A stretch of DNA of 64,000 bases from Mesorhizobium_K marinum (GTDB lineage: Bacteria; Pseudomonadota; Alphaproteobacteria; Rhizobiales; Rhizobiaceae). The stretch is taken from NCBI RefSeq assembly GCF_040813715.1, contig NZ_JBFOCH010000002.1; one strand, 5' to 3'. A program made the translations under genes and the position numbers. The notes beneath the pieces are model-generated. The model did not search any database. It saw only the letters and a program-made list of their open reading frames with translations, and was not told where the DNA came from. Below are positions 1-8,179 of the stretch, in pieces (positions within the stretch are counted from its first letter, which is position 1; each line of letters opens with the position of its first letter).

Positions 1-275
1 CTGGTTGATCGGCCCTTCGGTCGGCGAATAGAGCTTCGACCAGACCAGCGCGACGGCGATCATCGGCACCATGTAGGTGGAGAAGAGGACGGCGCGCAGC
101 GCGTGGGCGCCNTGCCCGGCGCCGAGAGCCATGGCTGCTGGCCGATGCCGACCCAGGAGAGGATCTGGTTGATCGGCCCTTCGGTCGGCGAATAGAGCTT
201 CGACCAGACCAGCGCGACGGCGATCATCGGCACCATGTAGGTGGAGAAGAGGACGGCGCGCAGCGCGTGGGCGCC
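1..275. repeat. Unmerged contig overlap (join at N112)
   Basis: Positions 1-111 and 165-275 are the same 111 bases, separated by an N at 112. This is an assembly join inside the permease gene. The sequence 113-164 is true downstream coding sequence of the right-hand contig. Confidence 0.9.
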
Positions 276-587
276 GGCCACCCGCGTCTGGTGCACCACG
301 AGGCCGAGCAGGACCGACAGCGGCAGGATGATGGCGACCGAGAGGGCGGTGTACACGGCCGTGTTCAGGAAGGCGCGCTTGAAGTCGCGGCCGACCGAAA
401 TCTGGCCGAGCAGGTCGTGGAAGTTGCGCAGCCCGACAAAACGCGCGGAGCCGAAACCGGTCTGCGTCGACCATTCGTGGAAGGACAGCCAGACGGTCAG
501 CGCCATCGGCACGAGGATGAACACCGCGATCAGAGCGACCGCGGGCGTCAGCATCAGCCAGGTGGAGCCGGAAAGGGAACGTGTCAT
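1..587 (-). CDS. Sugar ABC transporter permease (MalF/UgpA type), 3' end beyond the window
   Basis: Inner-membrane permease of a CUT1-family sugar importer. The ATG at 587 begins a short cytoplasmic arm (MTRSLSGSTW), followed by a first transmembrane segment and a long loop (FHEWSTQTG). After an NTAVYT stretch come further hydrophobic segments, as usual for MalF-type subunits. About 158 residues are reliable (587 down to 113). Positions 1-111 repeat 165-275 across an N at 112, so the apparent stop near 60 comes from a contig overlap and not from a mutation. The gene continues off the left edge. It lies 64 bp downstream of the binding-protein gene and is probably co-transcribed with it. The substrate cannot be read from this part. 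Confidence 0.8.
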
Positions 588-651
588 CTGTTCTGTCGGT
601 CGGCCCCGGCGCACACCACCGATCGGCGCGCGCCGGGACTTCGGTTGCTTT

Positions 652-1938
652 TTACTGGGCTGCGCGCTCGAGGATCGAGGCGGCGTCGGCCTGGGCGTTT
701 GTCTGCGCCTCGGCGGCGGACACCTGCCCGTACTGAAGCTGCTCGATCACCTGCTGCAGCGCTTCGGAGAACTCCTGGCCGCCGAGCACGATCGGGAAGC
801 CCTGCGCGTTGGCCAGCGTCGAGACGTAGCCTTCGAGGAAGGGACGTCCCAGCGCATCCTTGTAGGCCTCGACGTCGGAAGTGCGCGACGGCAGGATGCC
901 CATCGACTGCAGGATGTCGGCCATGGCCGAGGCGCCGTTCTTGCCGGACGTCGGACCGTTCAGCCAGACCAGGAAGTCCCAGGCCGCCTGCTGGTGGGCC
1001 GCATCGGCGCCGGCATTCACAACCGTCTGCCAGGAATAGGAGATCGAGCGCGCCGTGTCGCCGCTCGGGCCGACCGGGATCGGCGCCGTGCCGATATCGG
1101 CGAATGCGTCGCCCATGCCGCCCTTGAGGGCACTTTCCCACCAGTTGGCCATGATGATCATGCCGGTCTTGCCGGAGACGAAGTTGTCGAGGAACGGGCC
1201 CGTCGTGTTGGCGTCGGCGGTGCCCATGGCGGCGACCGAATAGCCTTCCTTGATCATCGTCTCGTAGAGCTCGAAGGTCTCAAGCGCCTGCTTGCTGTCC
1301 AGCTGCGGCTTGCCGTCGGCGATCAGCTGGCCGCCGTTCGACACGAGCAGCGACGAGAAGGGATGGACGACGCCGGCGGCCCACGAGTTGATCATGCCGA
1401 AGCCCTGCCTGCCCGCCGACGCGTCGGTCAGCTTGGCGGCGGCGTCCTTCAGTTCGTCCCAGGTCTTGGGCGGCGCGGCGATGCCGGCTTCGGCGAACAG
1501 CTTCTTGTTGTAGTTCAGCGCATAGACGTTGATCTCGTTGGGGATGCCGTAGACCTGGCCGTTGACGCTTGCAGCGGCGGCGATGCCGGCCGGCCAGTTG
1601 GTGGTCACTTCGCCGGCCACGGTTTCCGGCGCCGGGGCGACGAGGCCGTCCTTGACCAGGGCGGGCAGCCACAGATCGTAGATGCTGGCGATCGTCGGTC
1701 CGTCGGTGCCGCCGGAGCGGATCGTCGTCAAGAGGTCGCCGAAAGGCACCGCGCGCACCGTAACCTTCACGCCGGGATGGGCCGCGGCATAGTCGCCGGC
1801 CGCCTGCTCGAGCAGGGCCACCGTATCCGGCGACCAGTGCGTCAGGTAGGTCAGCGACGTGTCCTGCGCCTGCGCCGCGAACGGCGACAACGCGGTCGCG
1901 GCCACCGCGGCAATCCAAATTCTCGAAACCGTATTCAT
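652..1938 (-). CDS. Sugar ABC transporter substrate-binding protein (CUT1, extracellular family 1)
   Basis: Periplasmic sugar-binding protein of 428 residues. It starts at the ATG at 1938, preceded by a good Shine-Dalgarno (GGGAGA), and begins with a Sec signal peptide that ends near AAQAQ (about residue 25). The mature part has the family layout: an early LTYLTHWS strand, YGIPNEIN in the hinge region, and the WDFLVWLNG segment towards the C-terminus. It feeds the permease just downstream. The substrate is not readable, but its place next to rhamnonate dehydratase and rhamnose mutarotase suggests rhamnose or a rhamnoside. A 24-bp inverted repeat lies 45 bp upstream of the start. Confidence 0.87.
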   Translation of the reverse strand: MNTVSRIWIAAVAATALSPFAAQAQDTSLTYLTHWSPDTVALLEQAAGDYAAAHPGVKVTVRAVPFGDLLTTIRSGGTDGPTIASIYDLWLPALVKDGLVAPAPETVAGEVTTNWPAGIAAAASVNGQVYGIPNEINVYALNYNKKLFAEAGIAAPPKTWDELKDAAAKLTDASAGRQGFGMINSWAAGVVHPFSSLLVSNGGQLIADGKPQLDSKQALETFELYETMIKEGYSVAAMGTADANTTGPFLDNFVSGKTGMIIMANWWESALKGGMGDAFADIGTAPIPVGPSGDTARSISYSWQTVVNAGADAAHQQAAWDFLVWLNGPTSGKNGASAMADILQSMGILPSRTSDVEAYKDALGRPFLEGYVSTLANAQGFPIVLGGQEFSEALQQVIEQLQYGQVSAAEAQTNAQADAASILERAAQ

Positions 1939-1982
1939 GATCGTTCTCCCATTGACCGTGTTGAAGGCGGATACGAACTTCA

Positions 1983-2006
1983 ATAGGTTATAACAACATA
2001 ATCTAT
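1983..2006. promoter_or_regulatory. Candidate operator: 24-bp AT-rich inverted repeat
   Basis: The arms read ATAG-G-TTAT on the plus strand and ATAA-T-CTAT on the other side of a 6-base centre. Eight of the nine outer pairs match. It is AT-rich in a GC-rich neighbourhood and sits 45 bp upstream of the binding-protein start, where a repressor or activator site would be expected. No regulator is assigned. Confidence 0.4.
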
Positions 2007-2083
2007 TCGCTGTAAATCGCCTTGATCGGCAGTCGGGCGGATTCGAACTTGCGCCCGGGCGCGTGCGGTCGCACCGCGCCGGA

Positions 2084-2251
2084 TCGGCGGACAGGTGCGC
2101 CTGATGGAGACGGCGCATCGTCGGGTCAGGGAACGAACGGCGCCCGGGCGTCGCGGGCGCCTNGTCGGCGGACAGCGCAGTGCGCCGTCTCGATCAGGCG
2201 GCGCACTGTCGGGTCAGGGGAACGAATGGCGCCCGGGCGTCGCGGGCGCCT
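2084..2251. repeat. Intergenic duplicated hairpin block around N2163
   Basis: Two versions of the same non-coding block lie either side of an N at 2163 (2084-2162 and 2165-2251). Each holds two hairpins. One has arms GGCGCCCG/CGGGCGCC with a 7-base loop. The other is a GCGCC-rich stem; in the right copy its arms are CAGTGCGCCG (2178-2187) and CGGCGCACTG (2199-2208). The loop of that second hairpin is in opposite orientation in the two copies. The block lies downstream of the rhamnonate dehydratase gene and may act as its terminator, although no T-tract follows. The duplication itself is probably a contig overlap. Confidence 0.6.
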
Positions 2252-2259
2252 GCGCCAGC

Positions 2260-3444
2260 CTATTCCACCGGCTCCAGAACGGAGCGGTCGGCGAGTGTCA
2301 TGCCGAATCCGGGCGCGTCGCCGAGCGTCAGCCGCCCGTTCCGGGGCATCTGCTCGCCCTCGAAGAGATCGCCGAAAACAGGGCTTATCGTGCGGCCGTC
2401 GGGGCTGGCCGCGACATACTCGCAGAAGGCGGGCCCGGTCTGGCTGGCGATGAAGTGGTAGGAGTAGGGGCCGCTCCCGTGCGGCACGACCGGGATGTCG
2501 TAGGCCGACGCATGGGCGGCGATCCTGAGAAGTTCCGTCAGGCCTCCGACCCACATGACGTCGGGCTGGACGATGTCGAGCGTCCGCTCCTCGATCAGCC
2601 GGCGGAAGCCGTAGCGGGTGTATTCGTGTTCGCCGGTCGTCCACTTCAGCGTCGGATGCGCGTGCTTGATGGCGCGGAAGCCTTCGACGTCCTCCGGCGA
2701 CAGCACTTCTTCCCACCAGTGGATGTTCAGCGGCTTGCAGGCCTCCGCGAGGCGGATCGCACAGTCGACCGTCAGCGACATGTAGCAGTCGACCATCAGC
2801 GGGAAGTCGGGCCCGACGGCTGCCCTTTGCGCCGCCAGGAAGGAGACGTTCCTGGCAAGCCCCTCCTCGCCGTCGAAATGGCTGCAGGGAAGCGGCACCT
2901 TCGCCCCCCAGAAGCCGAGAGTCTTGATGGCGACCGGATCGGGGCCGGTGCAGTAGAAGGTGATTTCGTCGCGGGCGAGGCCGCCGATCAGGTTGTAGAC
3001 GGGTTCGCCGCGAACCTTGCCGATCAGATCCCAGAGCGCCAGGTCCACCGCGCTCACGGCCATGATCGGCAGGCCCTTGCGTCCATAGGGCAGTGACGCC
3101 CGATAGAGCTGGTCCCACAGCATGTTCGTCTTGCGGGCGTCCTCGCCGACCAGGAAGCGGGCGAAGTGGTGCCTGATCATCCAGGCTGCCGGCACGCCGC
3201 CCGACCCGGTCGCCACGCCGACCGTACCGTCCTCCGTCTCGATCTCGACGACGATCGCGCCCAGCACGCCGATACCCCAGCTCGACCGCTTATCCCGGTA
3301 GCGCGGGTAGCCGGACATGGGATTGGAGATCAGGCTGTCGACCAGCCAGTGCCGGCTCTCGCCCGGCTTGAAATAGGTGCCGGCCTTCTCGCCCGGCTTC
3401 ACGGTGTAGACGCGCACATCCTTGATGCGGAAGGCGGTGGTCAT
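2260..3444 (-). CDS. rhmD: L-rhamnonate dehydratase (enolase superfamily)
   Basis: Probable L-rhamnonate dehydratase, 394 residues, converting L-rhamnonate to 2-keto-3-deoxy-L-rhamnonate with Mg2+ in the cytoplasm. The N-terminal capping domain has the RhmD-like run SHWLVDSLISNPMSGYPRYR. The barrel shows the family residues in order: the GAKVPLP lysine segment, VDCYMSL (metal Asp), WWEEVLSP (metal Glu), TTGEHEYTR (metal Glu and His), QPDVMWVGG, and the late PHGSGPYSYH with the general-base His. Start at the ATG at 3444, overlapping the mutarotase stop by 4 bp. The closest resemblance I recall is to E. coli YfaW/RhmD. Fuconate or another 6-deoxy-aldonate dehydratase activity is an alternative, but the adjacent rhamnose mutarotase favours rhamnonate. 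Confidence 0.85.
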   Translation of the reverse strand: MTTAFRIKDVRVYTVKPGEKAGTYFKPGESRHWLVDSLISNPMSGYPRYRDKRSSWGIGVLGAIVVEIETEDGTVGVATGSGGVPAAWMIRHHFARFLVGEDARKTNMLWDQLYRASLPYGRKGLPIMAVSAVDLALWDLIGKVRGEPVYNLIGGLARDEITFYCTGPDPVAIKTLGFWGAKVPLPCSHFDGEEGLARNVSFLAAQRAAVGPDFPLMVDCYMSLTVDCAIRLAEACKPLNIHWWEEVLSPEDVEGFRAIKHAHPTLKWTTGEHEYTRYGFRRLIEERTLDIVQPDVMWVGGLTELLRIAAHASAYDIPVVPHGSGPYSYHFIASQTGPAFCEYVAASPDGRTISPVFGDLFEGEQMPRNGRLTLGDAPGFGMTLADRSVLEPVE

Positions 3445-3758
3445 GGCAGGTAGAACACGCGCTTGAGGGGCACCTGCACGGGGACGTTGTCGGGGTGCGT
3501 TTCCATGATGTCGCGCATGTGCAGCCACCAGCGCTTCATGATCTCGGTGTCGGGCAACCGGTCCAGCGTGTGGTCGTCGCTGCGGGTCAGGATGCCGAAC
3601 AGATGGTTGGTCTCGGGATCCAGCCAGATCGTGTAGTCGGAAATGCCGGCCTCCTTCAGCGCGGCGACGAGTTCGGGAAAGATCTCGTCATGGCGCCTTT
3701 CGTACTCGGCGGCCTGCCCGGGGAACAGGTTCATGCGGAAGGCAATGCGGTCTGGCAT
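3441..3758 (-). CDS. rhaM: L-rhamnose mutarotase
   Basis: Small cytoplasmic enzyme of 105 residues, the usual RhaM length, that interconverts alpha- and beta-L-rhamnose. It shows YERRHDEIFPEL with the catalytic His at residue 23, DYTIWLDPETN, and the conserved double Trp in MKRWWLHMRDIM. Translationally coupled to rhmD (ATGA overlap) and 11 bp downstream of the GntR regulator gene. Its presence is the best evidence in the window that the sugar is L-rhamnose. Confidence 0.9.
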   Translation of the reverse strand: MPDRIAFRMNLFPGQAAEYERRHDEIFPELVAALKEAGISDYTIWLDPETNHLFGILTRSDDHTLDRLPDTEIMKRWWLHMRDIMETHPDNVPVQVPLKRVFYLP

Positions 3759-3769
3759 CGTGTCGGGTC

Positions 3770-4558
3770 CTAGGATCGTTCGCCGGTCACCATGATGGTG
3801 GAGTCGCGCACGTGTTCGAGATGAATGCGATAGGCGGCGACGGCTGCCGCGGCGTCCCTGGCCAGCAGCGCATCGGCGACGGCCACATGCTGTTCGACGC
3901 TGGTTGCGATCACGCCGGGGAGTTCGCTTGCGGTGCGCCGCACATCCAGGCCCAGGTCGTAGAGAACCTGCGCCAGTGCCGACAGCAGGCCGTTGTTTGC
4001 ACCGGCATTGATCGCCTGGTGGAACTCGATGTCGAGCAACCGGAACGCCACCGGATCATGCTCGAAGGCGCGGCCGTCGACGGCAAGCTTCATGATGCGC
4101 ATCCGCATGTCTTGCGAAGCCCGCTCGGCGCACAGCCGGACCAGCGCCAGGTCGACGACGGTGCGCGCCTCGAATTGCTGGTGCACGTCGTAGTCGGCGA
4201 CGGAGAGCAGGGTGTTGACGGGTGCGACGAGCCGGCTGGGCGAGAGGTCGGTGACCGTGTAGCGGCCGCCCTGGCGGCTGGTCAGCACGCCCATCAGCGT
4301 AAGTGCCTTCAGGGCTTCGCGCAGGGGCGGCCGCGAAATGCCGAAGGCGATCGACATCTTCTGCTCGGTGGGCAGCCGGTCGCCCGACTTCAAATTGCCC
4401 GACTTGATCATCGCCAGGATCCGGCCCGACACCTGCTCGGCGATCGAGCGGCGATCCAGCGCGCCGCCGCCGATTGCACCGGCGCGCCTTTCGCGCTCGG
4501 CCTCGACGGCTTCCGAGAAGGCATCTCTGACTGGTGCTTCGCCCAAGTTGGTTCCCAT
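3770..4558 (-). CDS. GntR-family transcriptional regulator (FadR/FCD subgroup)
   Basis: Regulator of 262 residues. A winged-helix DNA-binding domain covers roughly residues 35-110 (SGDRLPTEQKMSIAFGISRP and LREALKALTLMGVL, then the wing SRQGGRYTV). It is followed by an all-helical FCD ligand domain, with its metal-binding pattern visible as D.EFHQAI and the late VEQHVAVADALLARD. It sits inside the rhamnose gene group, between lactonase and mutarotase, and is likely its local regulator. Two sites matching the FadR-type consensus TNGTNNNACNA lie in the divergent promoter at 5529-5560. Effector unknown; a rhamnose pathway intermediate is plausible. Confidence 0.88.
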   Translation of the reverse strand: MGTNLGEAPVRDAFSEAVEAERERRAGAIGGGALDRRSIAEQVSGRILAMIKSGNLKSGDRLPTEQKMSIAFGISRPPLREALKALTLMGVLTSRQGGRYTVTDLSPSRLVAPVNTLLSVADYDVHQQFEARTVVDLALVRLCAERASQDMRMRIMKLAVDGRAFEHDPVAFRLLDIEFHQAINAGANNGLLSALAQVLYDLGLDVRRTASELPGVIATSVEQHVAVADALLARDAAAAVAAYRIHLEHVRDSTIMVTGERS

Positions 4559-4583
4559 GGCGGTTCTGTTCGTCGCGCCCTGG

Positions 4584-5462
4584 CTACAGGCCGAGACGGT
4601 AGAATGTGTTGGCGTTGTCCCGGTAGATCTTGCGCGTTTCGCCGGCGCTGAGCCCGAGATCGGCGAAGGCGCGGTCGAGCACGTCGACCCATTCGGTCAT
4701 GTTGGTCGATTGCAGCAGGATCGGATAGTCGCCGGCATAGATCGTGCGTTCGGGACCGAAGGCGTCCAGGGTCGCCTCGATATAGGGTCGCAACTCCTCC
4801 TCGGTCCAGTTCTCGCTGGCATAGGGCGGCAGGTCCGACAGCTTCACCCACATGTCGGGATGCCTGGCCATGTCCTGCATGTCCTCGCGGAACTGTTCGA
4901 TCCGGCCCTGGCGGATGCCGGGCTTGCCGCAATGGTCGAGGATCATCGGGACGCCGCGGATGTGGCGAACGAATTCCCGGATGAAATCCATCTGCGTGTA
5001 GTTCGGGTTTATGTCGAACGACCAGCCGTAGTCCGCGAGCAGGTTGACGCCATCGATGAACCCCTCGCTCATCGTCAACTGGCGCGGATTGGCGTCGAAC
5101 TCCATGATCCGGCGGATGCCGCGCACGCTCGGATGTTCGTCGCGCATCCTGTCGAGCATCGGCCCGACGCGCTTGCCCCATTCGAGCGGCGCCATCGGGA
5201 TGATGGCCTTGATGCGGGGGTCGCGCTTCTGCTCGTCTTCGACGAACTCGATTTCCTCGATGTACTGCCCGCCGCCCTCCCAGAAGTCGGCGTAGCATTC
5301 GAGGAACACCATCGCCTCGACTTCCAGCGCACCGCAGTCCCGCTGGTAGTCCTCGACATGATAGGGGCGCCCGAACAGCGGGCTGCCCTCGAAGGCGCTG
5401 TACCGGAGCCGGGTCTGATCCCAGACGTGCAGATGTGCGTCGATGACCGGAAAGTCTGGCAT
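4584..5462 (-). CDS. Amidohydrolase-family lactonase (probable L-rhamnono-/L-fucono-lactonase)
   Basis: TIM-barrel amidohydrolase (amidohydrolase_2 family), 292 residues from the ATG at 5462. The metal motif DAHLHVWD lies at about residue 8, a conserved ILDHCGKPG segment mid-protein, and ERTIYAGDYPIL near the end carries the catalytic Asp. Members beside sugar dehydrogenases and enolase-superfamily dehydratases hydrolyse aldono-lactones, so the likely role is opening L-rhamnono-lactone before RhmD. It is the first gene of the minus-strand group and faces the divergent promoter with paired FadR-type sites. Lactone specificity is inferred from context only. Confidence 0.8.
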   Translation of the reverse strand: MPDFPVIDAHLHVWDQTRLRYSAFEGSPLFGRPYHVEDYQRDCGALEVEAMVFLECYADFWEGGGQYIEEIEFVEDEQKRDPRIKAIIPMAPLEWGKRVGPMLDRMRDEHPSVRGIRRIMEFDANPRQLTMSEGFIDGVNLLADYGWSFDINPNYTQMDFIREFVRHIRGVPMILDHCGKPGIRQGRIEQFREDMQDMARHPDMWVKLSDLPPYASENWTEEELRPYIEATLDAFGPERTIYAGDYPILLQSTNMTEWVDVLDRAFADLGLSAGETRKIYRDNANTFYRLGL

Positions 5463-5528
5463 TGGCACCCTCTGTGTGCGGAAATCCTCCTCCCGAGAGG
5501 GCATCCACCCGCATGCTGTCGGCAAAAT

Positions 5529-5539
5529 TTGTCAAACTA
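5529..5539. promoter_or_regulatory. FadR-type operator candidate, copy 1
   Basis: TTGTCAAACTA fits the GntR/FadR-subfamily consensus TNGTNNNACNA exactly. It lies in the 171-bp AT-enriched divergent region between the lactonase and the aldo/keto reductase and is probably bound by the GntR regulator at 3770-4558. Confidence 0.55.
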
Positions 5540-5549
5540 ATTTTCTAAC

Positions 5550-5560
5550 TTGTCAAACTA
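5550..5560. promoter_or_regulatory. FadR-type operator candidate, copy 2
   Basis: A second, identical TTGTCAAACTA lies exactly 21 bp from the first (two helical turns), so two dimers could bind the same DNA face. The direct repeat extends to TTGTCAAACTAATTT in both copies. Confidence 0.55.
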
Positions 5561-5633
5561 ATTTGCGTCTGACAAGAAATCAGATGGCGCGCTTGGAGGA
5601 GGGCGCCGGTCGCGTCGCTATGGGAGGAACTCG

Positions 5634-6662
5634 GTGACCGTCTCCATTTCCACACGCCGCCGAGTCGGACGGACATCGCTGGAATTGCCGGCCTTCGGCT
5701 TTGGCGCCGCCCACCTTGGAGAACTCTACGGCAAGGTGGATGAGGCGCAGTCACGGGCGACGCTCGAAGCCGCCTGGGATGCCGGCGTGCGGTTCTACGA
5801 CACGGCGCCATGGTACGGCCGGGGGCTTTCCGAGCACCGGCTGGGCGGATTCCTCCGACAGCTTCCGCGCGACCAGTTCATCGTCAACACCAAGGTCGGC
5901 CGCATCCTGCGTCGACCGGATGATCCGGCCAACTTCAGCACCGCGCCCTGGGCCGGCGGCCTGCCGTTCGAGGTGGTGTTCGACTACAGCTACGACGGCA
6001 TCATGCACGCATATGAGCAGGTGCTGCAGCGGCTGGCGCTCAATACGGTGGATTCGCTGGTGATCCACGACCTCGACTCCATGTTCCATGATGCCGAGGC
6101 CAGCGCCGTCTTCATGAAGCAGCTGACGGGCACCGGCATGAAGGCGCTGGAGGAGCTGAAGCGGAGCGGCGACATCAAGGCTGTCGGCGTCGGCAACAAC
6201 GTGCCGGGCAATCTTGACGAGATGCTGCAGGAGATCGACGTCGACTTCGCGATCGTCGCCGTGCCCTACACGCTGCTCGACCAGAGCGTCCTCGACACCA
6301 GCATGAAGCGATGCCTGGACAAGGGCATCGGCGTGATCATCGGCGCGCCGTTCGCCTCCGGAATTCTGGTGACAGGCTCCGGCAAGGGCGCCATGTACGC
6401 CTACGACAAGGCCCCGCCCGAGGTTCAGGCGAAGGTGCGCGGCATAGAGGAGGTCTGCGCCGCCCACGCCGTCAGCATGCCGGCCGCGGCGCTGCAGTTC
6501 GTGCTGGCGCACCCGGCAGTGGTGTCGGTCATTCCCGGCGCAGCCAAGCCGTCTGAAGTCCAGGCGAACGTGGCGGCGCTCGCCAACCGGATCCCGGCCG
6601 CCTTCTGGGCCGACTTGAAGGCGCGTGGCCTGATGCATCCAGAAGCGCCCGTACCCGCATGA
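5634..6662 (+). CDS. Aldo/keto reductase (D-threo-aldose / L-sugar 1-dehydrogenase type)
   Basis: Cytoplasmic NAD(P)-dependent (alpha/beta)8 enzyme of 342 residues. Starts at GTG 5634 with a strong ribosome site (GGGAGGA). The AKR motifs are clear: FGFGAAHLGE at the start of the barrel, FYDTAPWYGRGLSE with the catalytic Asp and Tyr, NTKVGRIL with the Lys, and VIHDLD with the His, followed by GVGNN and VIPGAAKPSE for cofactor binding. The D-threo-aldose 1-dehydrogenase subgroup oxidises L-fucose, L-galactose and related sugars to lactones. Here it is the natural candidate for the first step, sugar to aldono-lactone. It overlaps the transporter ATPase gene by 4 bp, tying oxidation to uptake. 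Classical rhamnose dehydrogenases are SDR proteins, so this would be a different solution. Confidence 0.83.
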   Translation: MTVSISTRRRVGRTSLELPAFGFGAAHLGELYGKVDEAQSRATLEAAWDAGVRFYDTAPWYGRGLSEHRLGGFLRQLPRDQFIVNTKVGRILRRPDDPANFSTAPWAGGLPFEVVFDYSYDGIMHAYEQVLQRLALNTVDSLVIHDLDSMFHDAEASAVFMKQLTGTGMKALEELKRSGDIKAVGVGNNVPGNLDEMLQEIDVDFAIVAVPYTLLDQSVLDTSMKRCLDKGIGVIIGAPFASGILVTGSGKGAMYAYDKAPPEVQAKVRGIEEVCAAHAVSMPAAALQFVLAHPAVVSVIPGAAKPSEVQANVAALANRIPAAFWADLKARGLMHPEAPVPA

Positions 6663-8179
6663 GCGAGCGCGGCGCACCGCTCCTTTCCGCCCGCGGCATC
6701 TCGAAGTCGTTTGCGGGGGTGAGCGTCCTGCGCGACGTGGACCTCGACCTCGAGAAGGGCGAGATCCATGCCCTGCTCGGAGAGAACGGCGCCGGCAAGT
6801 CGACCTTCGCCAAGATTCTGGCCGGCGTCCACAGGCCGACGCGCGGCACGCTCAGGCTGAATGGCGAGCCCGTCGACGTCTCCAGCCCGCTTGCGGCGCA
6901 GAAGCTCGGCATCACGCTGATCCACCAGGAGCCGATCTCGTTTCCCGACCTGTCGGTGGCCGAGAACCTCGTGCTCGGCCACGCCGAGGGCGGCTGGTTC
7001 AGCCGCGTGCCGTGGTCGCAGATGACCAGCGAAGCGCGCCGCCAGATGGATCTGCTCGGCGTCGACATTGACGTCACCAGGCCGATGCGCGGACTGTCGA
7101 TCGCCGATCAGCAGATGGTCGAGATCGGCCGCGCGCTGTCGTCGGACAGCCGGCTCATCATCATGGACGAGCCGACCGCGCCGCTGACGCCGAAGGAGGT
7201 CGACACCCTGTTCGGCATCGTGCGTCGTCTGCGCGACGAAGGCCGCACCATCATCTTCATCTCGCACCGCCTCGAGGAGGTGCAGGCGCTGTGCGACCGC
7301 GTCACGATTTTCCGGGACGGCAACAGGATCTCGACCGACGCGATCGACAAGCTGGACAACGCGGACATCATCCGCCTGATGATCGGTCGCCCGCTCAAGG
7401 AATACATGCACAAGCACAACGCCTCGATCGGAGACGTCGCGCTCGAGGTCGATGGCCTGACACTGCCCGGCCGGTTCCAGGACGTCAGCTTCGCCGTGCG
7501 GCGCGGCGAGATCGTCGGCCTGGGCGGATTGGTCGGGGCCGGCCGCACCGACGTCGCCTGCGCGATCTTCGGCATCCAGCCGGCCGAGAGCGGGACGGTC
7601 AAGGTCGACGGCAAGCCGGCCGACATTCGCGAACCCGGCGACGCCATCGCGCTAGGACTCGCCTTCGTGCCCGAGGATCGGGCGCAGGCAGGGCTGTTCC
7701 GCACGCTGTCCGTCGAGCAGAACATCACCGCCGCGATCCCCCGCAAGATCGCGCCGCGCGGCATCATCAGGAGGGCGGTCGAGAGGGTCTTCGCCGCGGA
7801 GTCGGTGCAGAAGCTGCGCATCCGCCTCGCATCGATCAATCAGCCGATCGGCGAGTTGTCCGGCGGCAACCAGCAGAAGGCCATCCTTGCGCGCTGGCTT
7901 CTGTCCGACCCGCGCATCCTCGTCCTCGACGAGCCGACGCGCGGCATCGACATCGGCGTCAAGGCCGAGTTCTACGACATCATCGGCGAGCTCGCCGCGC
8001 AGGGCAGGGCGATCCTGCTCATCTCCTCCGAACTGCCCGAACTGCTGGCGCTGTGCGACCGCGTGCTCGTCATGGCGGAGGGACGGCTGACCGCCGAGAT
8101 TCCGCGCGCCGAGGCGACCCAGGAGAAGATCATGCGCGCCGCCGTGCCGCGCGCCCAGATCGCCGAGGCCGCGGCATGA
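6659..8179 (+). CDS. rhaT: CUT2 sugar ABC transporter ATPase (probable rhamnose uptake)
   Basis: Fused double ATPase of 506 residues, the standard CUT2 arrangement (RbsA/XylG/RhaT). The first domain carries Walker A GENGAGKST (about residue 40), LSIADQQMVEIGRAL and Walker B IIMDEPT. The second domain starts near residue 260 with a degenerate Walker A (GLVGAGRTD), as is normal for this family, then signature LSGGNQQKAILARW and Walker B ILVLDEPTRGID. Start at the ATG at 6659 inside the end of the aldo/keto reductase gene; it overlaps the next permease by 4 bp. The rhizobial rhamnose transporter RhaSTPQ has this composition. The symbol rests on context with rhaM and rhmD. Confidence 0.85.
   Translation: MSERGAPLLSARGISKSFAGVSVLRDVDLDLEKGEIHALLGENGAGKSTFAKILAGVHRPTRGTLRLNGEPVDVSSPLAAQKLGITLIHQEPISFPDLSVAENLVLGHAEGGWFSRVPWSQMTSEARRQMDLLGVDIDVTRPMRGLSIADQQMVEIGRALSSDSRLIIMDEPTAPLTPKEVDTLFGIVRRLRDEGRTIIFISHRLEEVQALCDRVTIFRDGNRISTDAIDKLDNADIIRLMIGRPLKEYMHKHNASIGDVALEVDGLTLPGRFQDVSFAVRRGEIVGLGGLVGAGRTDVACAIFGIQPAESGTVKVDGKPADIREPGDAIALGLAFVPEDRAQAGLFRTLSVEQNITAAIPRKIAPRGIIRRAVERVFAAESVQKLRIRLASINQPIGELSGGNQQKAILARWLLSDPRILVLDEPTRGIDIGVKAEFYDIIGELAAQGRAILLISSELPELLALCDRVLVMAEGRLTAEIPRAEATQEKIMRAAVPRAQIAEAAA

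Noticed and set aside
241..1986. Long plus-strand reading frame of about 580 codons opposite the sugar-binding protein
   Set aside because: Its translation is Arg/Ala/Gly-rich and without family motifs, the usual antisense shadow of a high-GC gene; the minus strand encodes a clear binding protein.
2084..2251. Short direct repeats as a CRISPR array
   Set aside because: Only two units, with hairpins instead of unique spacers, and no cas genes.
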